From assembly GCA_025352845.1 (NCBI GenBank), contig JANXSC010000314.1, forward strand, positions 1-11,146: a DNA stretch of 11,146 nt, in the 5' to 3' direction. This DNA is from Opitutaceae bacterium. GTDB lineage: Bacteria > Verrucomicrobiota > Verrucomicrobiia > Opitutales > Opitutaceae. The notes under the pieces are model-generated. The model saw only the letters and a program-made list of their open reading frames with translations, was not told the origin of the DNA and made no database searches. Made by a program: the position numbers and the translations under genes. This document shows, piece by piece, positions 6,766 through 11,146 of the stretch; within the stretch, counting starts at the first letter, position 1; each line of letters opens with the position of its first letter.

Positions 6766-7641
6766 ATGAAACCCTCCCTTACCCGTTCCTGCCTCGTATT
6801 CGCCGGCGCCCTGACTTTCAGCGCCGGCCTTTTCGGCCAAGCGCCCGCGCCGAAGCTCGATCTTCCCGCGCCGAGTCCCACCGCCACGCTGAAGCAGCGC
6901 GTCGGCGTCACCGACATCGAAGTCATTTACTCGCGCCCGAGCATGAAGGGCCGCGAGATTTTCGGAAAGCTCGAGCCCTATGGCGCGGTATGGCGCACCG
7001 GCGCGAACAACGCCACGCGCATCACCTTCAGCACCGACGTGAAGGTGCAGGGCTCCGCCCTCGCCGCCGGCACCTACGAGCTCTTCACTATCCCCGGCCG
7101 CGAGGAGTGGACGGTGATCTTTCAGAAGGCCGGCAAACAATGGGGCTCATACGCCTACGACCAGAAGAACGACACCCTCCGTGTCACCGCCCGCGTGATC
7201 GATTTCGGCGCATCGGTGGAAACCTTCACGATCGATTTTAACAGCCTCCGCGACAGCTCCGCCACGATGAATCTCCTGTGGGAGCGGACGCTCGTCTCGC
7301 TGAAGCTCGAGGTGGACCTGAGCTCGCTCATCCCGCAGATCGAGGCCTTTATGGCGGGACCGGCGGAGAAGAAACCCTACGTGAACGCCGCGATGTTCTA
7401 CCTCGACAACGGCCTCGACCTCAAAAAAGCCCTCGCGTGGATGGACGCCGCGATCGCCGAGCAGCCGGACGCGTTTTATTTCGTTTACCGCAAGGCCAAG
7501 GTGCAGGCCGCCCTGGGCGACAAGGCCGGCGCGACCGCCACGGCCAAGGCCTCGATTGCCGGGGCGGCGAAGGCCCCGAGCCCGCTGCTGCGCGACGAAT
7601 ACGTGCGCCTCAACAACGAGCTCATCGCGAGCCTGAAGTGA
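6766..7641 (+). CDS. Exported DUF2911 protein with C-terminal helical (TPR-like) region
   Basis: 291 residues. The signal peptide MKPSLTRSCLVFAGALTFSAGLFGQ has likely cleavage near residues 24-25, placing the protein in the periplasm or outside. Residues about 35-180 match the DUF2911 pattern: VIYSRPSMKGREIFG (54-67), PYGAVWRTGANNAT (71-84), LAAGTYELFTIP (99-110) and KQWGSYAYD. Residues about 200-288 look alpha-helical and TPR-like, with AAMFYLDNGLDLKKALAWM and AKVQAALGDKAGATATA. The function of DUF2911 is unknown to me. The next gene is a shorter paralogue without the helical region, so the pair probably arose by duplication. The ATG at 6766 is chosen because it begins the signal peptide; the frame is open back to an ATG at 6616, but that stretch runs through a repeat arm. 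No Shine-Dalgarno site is evident. Confidence 0.85.
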   Translation: MKPSLTRSCLVFAGALTFSAGLFGQAPAPKLDLPAPSPTATLKQRVGVTDIEVIYSRPSMKGREIFGKLEPYGAVWRTGANNATRITFSTDVKVQGSALAAGTYELFTIPGREEWTVIFQKAGKQWGSYAYDQKNDTLRVTARVIDFGASVETFTIDFNSLRDSSATMNLLWERTLVSLKLEVDLSSLIPQIEAFMAGPAEKKPYVNAAMFYLDNGLDLKKALAWMDAAIAEQPDAFYFVYRKAKVQAALGDKAGATATAKASIAGAAKAPSPLLRDEYVRLNNELIASLK

Positions 7642-7658
7642 TTTGGCCGCGGCGGCCG

Positions 7659-7689
7659 GAGCGGGTTCGCTCTCGGTTGGGCGCAACCG
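7659..7689 (+). other. Two adjacent small hairpins after the first DUF2911 gene
   Basis: GAGCG-GGTT-CGCTC (7659-7672) is followed at once by CGGTTG-GGCG-CAACCG (7674-7689), both perfectly paired, 17 bp after the stop codon. No T-run follows. They may slow or protect the transcript end between the two DUF2911 genes. The rest of the 131-bp gap shows nothing clear. Confidence 0.35.
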
Positions 7690-7772
7690 CGTCGTCCCGC
7701 GCTCGTCTGGCCTGACGCGGGCCGTTGCGTGCGCCTGCTTCTCCCCCGGAAAAATTTCTTCCCCGAAATACC

Positions 7773-8351
7773 ATGAAACTCACCCGCTTCAAATTCATCG
7801 CCCTCGTCGTGGCCGCGCTCCTCGGCGCCGCTGCCTTGCCTGCCCAGGAAAAGAAAGCCAGGAAGGCCCGTCCGAGTCCGCCCGCCACCGTCAGCGCCGA
7901 CATCGACGGCAACGAAGTCAAGATCGCCTACAGCCGCCCCGGCGCGAAGGATCCCAAGGGCGGCGAGGTCCGCAAAATCTGGGGCGGCCTCGTGCCCTAC
8001 GGCAAAGTCTGGCGCACCGGAGCCAACGAGGCGACGCTCCTCACCATCGCCAAGCCGATCACGATCGGCGGCTTCGCGCTCGCGGCCGGCACCTACTCGC
8101 TCTTCACCGTGCCGCAGGCCGACGGTTCCGCGAAGCTCGTCATCAACAAAAAGACCGGCCAGTGGGGCATTCCTTACAACGAGGACTCCGAGAAGGCCAA
8201 CGAGCTCGCTCGCCTCGATCTCAAGAAAGGCAAGACTGACGCTAACGTTGATCCCTTCACCATGGCCGTGGAAAAGACCGGCGCCGGTGCCGGCGTGATC
8301 AAGATGGCGTGGGAGGACACGCAGTATTCCATCGCGTTTAAGAACCAGTAA
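7773..8351 (+). CDS. Exported DUF2911 protein, short paralogue
   Basis: 192 residues. The signal peptide MKLTRFKFIALVVAALLGAA ends near LPAQ (residues 22-25) and is followed by a basic stretch, EKKARKARP. The body has the same DUF2911 landmarks as its upstream neighbour: KIAYSRPGAKD (50-60), GLVPYGKVWRTGANEAT (72-88), FALAAGTYSLFTVP (101-114), GQWGIPYNEDS, and a closing strand GVIKMAWEDTQYSIAF. It lacks the helical C-terminal extension. The insert DPKGGEV before KIWGGLVPYG is longer than in the paralogue. The function is unknown; export and a beta-rich fold are what the sequence suggests. The ATG at 7773 begins the signal peptide; no good ribosome binding site precedes it. The next gene starts 15 bp after this stop, so the two are probably co-transcribed. 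Confidence 0.87.
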   Translation: MKLTRFKFIALVVAALLGAAALPAQEKKARKARPSPPATVSADIDGNEVKIAYSRPGAKDPKGGEVRKIWGGLVPYGKVWRTGANEATLLTIAKPITIGGFALAAGTYSLFTVPQADGSAKLVINKKTGQWGIPYNEDSEKANELARLDLKKGKTDANVDPFTMAVEKTGAGAGVIKMAWEDTQYSIAFKNQ

Positions 8352-8366
8352 TCACCGGACGAACCG

Positions 8367-10925
8367 ATGCACGCCCGTCACCCCGAAGCCGCCCGGCGCC
8401 CGCGTTGCGGCGTGCCGGCGTGCCTGATTGTTTGCTCCGCGTTCCTCGCTGCCGTCGTGGCTGTTCGCGCGACGGACTATGTGCCGACGACACCCGCCGG
8501 CATTCAGCAGGAGCTGAAGAGTTTCGCGACGCTCGGCAGCGTGCTCTACGTCGCCGCGCACCCGGATGATGAGAGCAACGCGCTCCTCACCTATCTCGCG
8601 CGCGGTCGCGGCTACCGCACGGCGTATCTCTCCGACACGTGCGGCGACGGCGGCCAAAATGAAATCGGCCCCGAGTTCGGGGAAAAACTCGGCCTCGCCC
8701 GCACGCACGAGCTGCTCGCCGCGCGCCGCATCGACGGCGGCCGGCAGTATTTCACGCGCGCGATCGACTACGGTTTCTCGAAGGACGTGAACGAGGCGCT
8801 GCGCATCTGGGAGCACGAGAAAATCCTCGGCGATGTCGTGCGCGTTTACCGGCTGTTTCGCCCTGACGTCGTCATTGCCGGCATGAGTCCGGTGCAGACC
8901 CCGGGACAACACGGCCAGCATGTCGCCTCCGCCGTGCTCGCGATCGAGGCGTTCAAGATTTCCGGCGATCCGACGAAATACCCCGAGCATTTTGCCGACG
9001 GCCTTGCGCCGTGGCAGCCGAAGCGCATCGTCGGCCGCAGCGGCGGCGGGCGGGGCGGACGTGGCGGCGGCGCCGATGCTGCGCCCGCGGCCGGCACCGT
9101 GCGCTTCGAATCCGGTGGCATCGATCCCGCGACCGGTGAAGACCTCAGCGTGATCGCGGGACGCAGCCGCGCGATGCACAAGACGCAATTCGGTTTGAAT
9201 TTTAGCGGCGGCGGATTCGGCGGCCCGCCCACCTCGTCGTTCTCCGTCATCGCCGGTGATCCGGCGAAGGACGACATCACCGACGGCCTCGATCTTACTT
9301 TCGGTCGTTTCCCCGGCGGCGCGGAGATCGCAAAACTCGCCGATGCCGCCGTCGCCCAATTCAAGACCGACGATCCCGCCGCGAGCGTGCCTGCCCTGCT
9401 CGCGATTCGCGCAAAGCTCGCCGCGCTCCCAACCGATCCGGTCGTCGCAGATAAACGCGCGCAGCTCGATCGGATTTTGCAGGCGTGTCTCGGTCTCACA
9501 GTCCAGACGACGTTGCCTCGCGCCGAGTCCGTGCCCGGCGAGACGCTCGCGCTCAGCCACTCCGCCATGGTGCGCGCGAGCGTGCCCGTGCGCTGGATTA
9601 ATGTGCGCTATCCCTCGGCGAAGTCGGGACAATATGTGGCGGCGACGCTCGTCGCCGGGCAGACGATGAACAAAACTGAGTCGGTCGCACTCCCCGCACG
9701 CACGCCCGTCTCGCAACCCTACTGGCTGCGTGAAGAGGGTTCGCCCGGTTTGTTTCGCGTCGATGAGGGGAAACTCATCGGTCAGCCCGTGAATCCGCCG
9801 GCGTTTCCCGTGGAGTTCGTCTTCGAGATCGGCGGTCAGACCGTTGTGATCGTCGACGAGCCCGTGCAGATCATCGCCGGTGCGCCCGAGGCGCAGCAGC
9901 GCCGCGCGCTCGCGGTGATTCCGCCCGTGTCGCTCGGGTTTCCCTACGAGGTCGAACTCTTCGCGCCCGGCGCGGCGAAATTCACGATCGTCGAAGTGAC
10001 AGCCGCGCGCGCGGGTGCGAACGGCGCGCTCACGTTGAGTGGGCCCGCGGGTTGGAAAATCTCTCCGGCCTCGCATCCCTTCAAACTCGCGCAGGTGGGC
10101 GACAAGGCGTCGTTCACCTTCACTGTTACGCCGCCCGCGCAGCCGTCGTCCGGCGCGTTGAGTGCGAGCGCCGAAATCGGTGGCGTGCGCTACGGCACGG
10201 GGCGCGTCGAGTTCAGTTACGCGCATCTGCCGAAGCAGCTCCTGCAACCGCCGGCGCGGCTCAAGGTCGCGGCCTTTGATTTCGCGATTCGCGGCAAGAC
10301 CGTCGGCTACCTCGCCGGGGCCGGCGACAGCGTTGCGGAAAACCTCGCGCAGCTCGGCTACACCGTCCGCCAGCTCACCGGCGATGATCTCACGCCGGAA
10401 AAATTGCGCGGCCTCGATGCCGTTGTGATCGGCGTGCGCGGGTTCAACGAGCGCAAAGATCTCGCGGCGAATTTGCCGGGGCTCTTCGCGTGGGTCGAGA
10501 CGGGCGGGACTGTCATCGCGCAATACAACCGGCCCGCGAACAACCTGCGCGGCCCGCTCGGACCCTACGAACTTTCCATCAACGGCAGCGCGCCGGCGCT
10601 GCGCGTGACCGACGAGACCGCGCCGGTGACGTTTGTCGCGCCGAATCATCCCGCGCTCAACACGCCGAACAAAATTTCCAACGCCGATTTCGACGGCTGG
10701 GTGCAGGAGCGCGGCGCGTATTTTCCCGCCACGTGGGACAAACACTACACGCCGATTCTCGCGATGAGCGACCCCGGCGAGCAGCAGCCCGACAGCAGCC
10801 TGCTCATCGCGCAGCACGGCAAGGGCTATTACGTTTACACCGGCCTCGCGTTTTTCCGGCAACTCCCCGCCGGCGTGCCGGGAGCGTATCGGTTGTTTGC
10901 GAATCTCGTTTCGCTCGGGAAATGA
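8367..10925 (+). CDS. Large secreted PIG-L (LmbE-like) deacetylase family protein
   Basis: 852 residues. A long N-terminus with an arginine-containing n-region and hydrophobic core CLIVCSAFLAAVVAV ends in a likely signal cleavage after VRA (near residue 37). The PIG-L/LmbE domain (about 55-330) has the zinc motif AHPDDE (64-69) and a later HGQH (His182, His185) expected to complete the metal site. Known family members are Zn-dependent deacetylases of N-acetylglucosamine-type substrates; the substrate here is unknown. Instead of the common TRGDGGQN, this protein reads TCGDGGQN. A Gly/Arg-rich stretch lies at about 226-240. The middle region (about 380-610) looks beta-rich, with NEW3-like features, and about 635-780 resembles a class I glutamine amidotransferase-like fold (AGAGDSVAENLAQLGY, VVIGVRGFN), possibly non-catalytic. 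The start has no clear ribosome binding site. Its stop overlaps the next start (ATGA), indicating coupling to the small membrane protein. Confidence 0.88.
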   Translation: MHARHPEAARRPRCGVPACLIVCSAFLAAVVAVRATDYVPTTPAGIQQELKSFATLGSVLYVAAHPDDESNALLTYLARGRGYRTAYLSDTCGDGGQNEIGPEFGEKLGLARTHELLAARRIDGGRQYFTRAIDYGFSKDVNEALRIWEHEKILGDVVRVYRLFRPDVVIAGMSPVQTPGQHGQHVASAVLAIEAFKISGDPTKYPEHFADGLAPWQPKRIVGRSGGGRGGRGGGADAAPAAGTVRFESGGIDPATGEDLSVIAGRSRAMHKTQFGLNFSGGGFGGPPTSSFSVIAGDPAKDDITDGLDLTFGRFPGGAEIAKLADAAVAQFKTDDPAASVPALLAIRAKLAALPTDPVVADKRAQLDRILQACLGLTVQTTLPRAESVPGETLALSHSAMVRASVPVRWINVRYPSAKSGQYVAATLVAGQTMNKTESVALPARTPVSQPYWLREEGSPGLFRVDEGKLIGQPVNPPAFPVEFVFEIGGQTVVIVDEPVQIIAGAPEAQQRRALAVIPPVSLGFPYEVELFAPGAAKFTIVEVTAARAGANGALTLSGPAGWKISPASHPFKLAQVGDKASFTFTVTPPAQPSSGALSASAEIGGVRYGTGRVEFSYAHLPKQLLQPPARLKVAAFDFAIRGKTVGYLAGAGDSVAENLAQLGYTVRQLTGDDLTPEKLRGLDAVVIGVRGFNERKDLAANLPGLFAWVETGGTVIAQYNRPANNLRGPLGPYELSINGSAPALRVTDETAPVTFVAPNHPALNTPNKISNADFDGWVQERGAYFPATWDKHYTPILAMSDPGEQQPDSSLLIAQHGKGYYVYTGLAFFRQLPAGVPGAYRLFANLVSLGK

Positions 10926-11128
10926 CACCCGACGAAGCACGCAAGCCAGTAGGGCGGACTTCAGCCCGCCTGCCTGATGCCGAAGGCGGACTGAAGCCCG
11001 CCCTACTGCCGGACGATTCCCCCGGCGTGCCGCTCTTCCGCACCTGGCGCGGCGTGTATCTCTTCGTGCTGGCCGCCTTCGTTGTGATTGTGATCGCGCT
11101 CACCGTTTTCACGCGCTTTTACGCATGA
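10922..11128 (+). CDS. Small single-pass membrane protein containing an in-frame repeat
   Basis: 68 residues. The ATG overlaps the stop of the PIG-L gene by ATGA, and its own TGA overlaps the next ATG in the same way, which strongly supports translation. Residues about 46-64 (YLFVLAAFVVIVIALTVF) form one transmembrane helix ending close to the C-terminus (TRFYA). The preceding FRTWRG is positively charged, suggesting the N-terminus stays in the cytoplasm. Residues 9-29 are encoded by a paired palindromic element, so the ancestral protein was probably about 20 residues shorter. I recognise no family. The position between a PIG-L protein and a likely transporter suggests an accessory membrane subunit, which is inference. 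Confidence 0.7.
   Translation: MTPDEARKPVGRTSARLPDAEGGLKPALLPDDSPGVPLFRTWRGVYLFVLAAFVVIVIALTVFTRFYA
10947..11008. repeat. Paired palindromic element inside the small membrane protein gene
   Basis: Arms 10947-10970 and 10985-11008 are inverted copies, identical at 22 of 24 positions, separated by 14 bp. Each begins CAGTAGGGCGG on its own strand and contains a CTTCAG core between GGCGG and CCGCC. The two differences between arms fall at the same self-paired position of each arm (A/C in one, G/T in the other). The outer CAGTAGGG matches the GTAGGGCG start of the other family members. Confidence 0.85.
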
Positions 11129-11146
11129 ACGCCCTCGACTGGCTCG
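11125..11146 (+). CDS. Start of a further gene, possibly sodium:solute symporter (3'-partial)
   Basis: Only MNALDWL is visible. The ATG overlaps the preceding stop by ATGA, the third reading frame in a tightly coupled run. A short polar start followed by LDW is common at the first helix of sodium:solute symporter family transporters, and in my recollection such transporters often follow large PIG-L proteins in Bacteroidetes and Verrucomicrobiota. Seven residues cannot establish the family. Confidence 0.4.

Noticed and set aside
8352..10940. 862-codon open frame on the - strand opposite the PIG-L gene
   Set aside because: It mirrors the sense gene almost exactly, is very rich in Arg, Ala and Glu, and shows no recognisable motif; such antisense frames are common in G+C-rich genes. 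The sense frame has a signal peptide and the zinc motifs.
1..11146. CRISPR array, tRNA, rRNA, transposase or defence-gene cluster
   Set aside because: No regularly spaced direct repeats with unique spacers, no cloverleaf or rRNA sequence, and no transposase, nuclease-helicase or toxin-antitoxin gene is recognisable.

Overview
This 11.1 kb, GC-rich window has every convincing gene on the + strand. It looks like part of a chromosome from the phylum Verrucomicrobiota, probably near Opitutaceae. That placement is inference from the gene types and architectures: menaquinone genes, a large secreted NHL/Ig-like protein ending in a tandem C-terminal module, paired DUF2911 proteins, a large multidomain PIG-L protein, and mostly absent Shine-Dalgarno sites. 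No marker gene fixes the taxonomy.

Layout. Positions 1-1930 hold the end of menC (o-succinylbenzoate synthase) overlapping a compact menE (o-succinylbenzoate-CoA ligase), two consecutive steps of menaquinone synthesis. A family X DNA polymerase with a C-terminal PHP domain follows (2002-3783). After a hairpin-containing gap comes a secreted 876-residue protein (3920-6550): six NHL repeats spaced exactly 55 residues apart, three Ig-like domains and two copies of a C-terminal module. Then come two tandem secreted DUF2911 paralogues (6766-7641 and 7773-8351), a large secreted PIG-L deacetylase-like protein (8367-10925), a 68-residue single-pass membrane protein (10922-11128), and the first seven codons of another gene (from 11125), possibly a sodium:solute symporter. 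The last three reading frames overlap by ATGA and are probably translationally coupled. They may form a surface unit that deacetylates and imports an unknown substrate.

The most unusual content is a set of short repeats. Four sites (1-65, 1899-1940, 6584-6668, 10947-11008) carry pairs of G+C-rich palindromes with a shared design: GGCG/CGCC outer stems, changing inner stems that mostly stay paired, and often a TCC loop. Three of the four lie wholly or partly inside coding sequence without breaking the frame (menC, the end of menE, the small membrane protein). MenC carries a second, different in-frame palindrome at 327-361. Short tandem repeats also occur inside menE (7-bp unit, three copies) and just before polX (9-bp unit, three copies). 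The window contains no complete defence system, RNA gene, CRISPR array or transposase that I can support.
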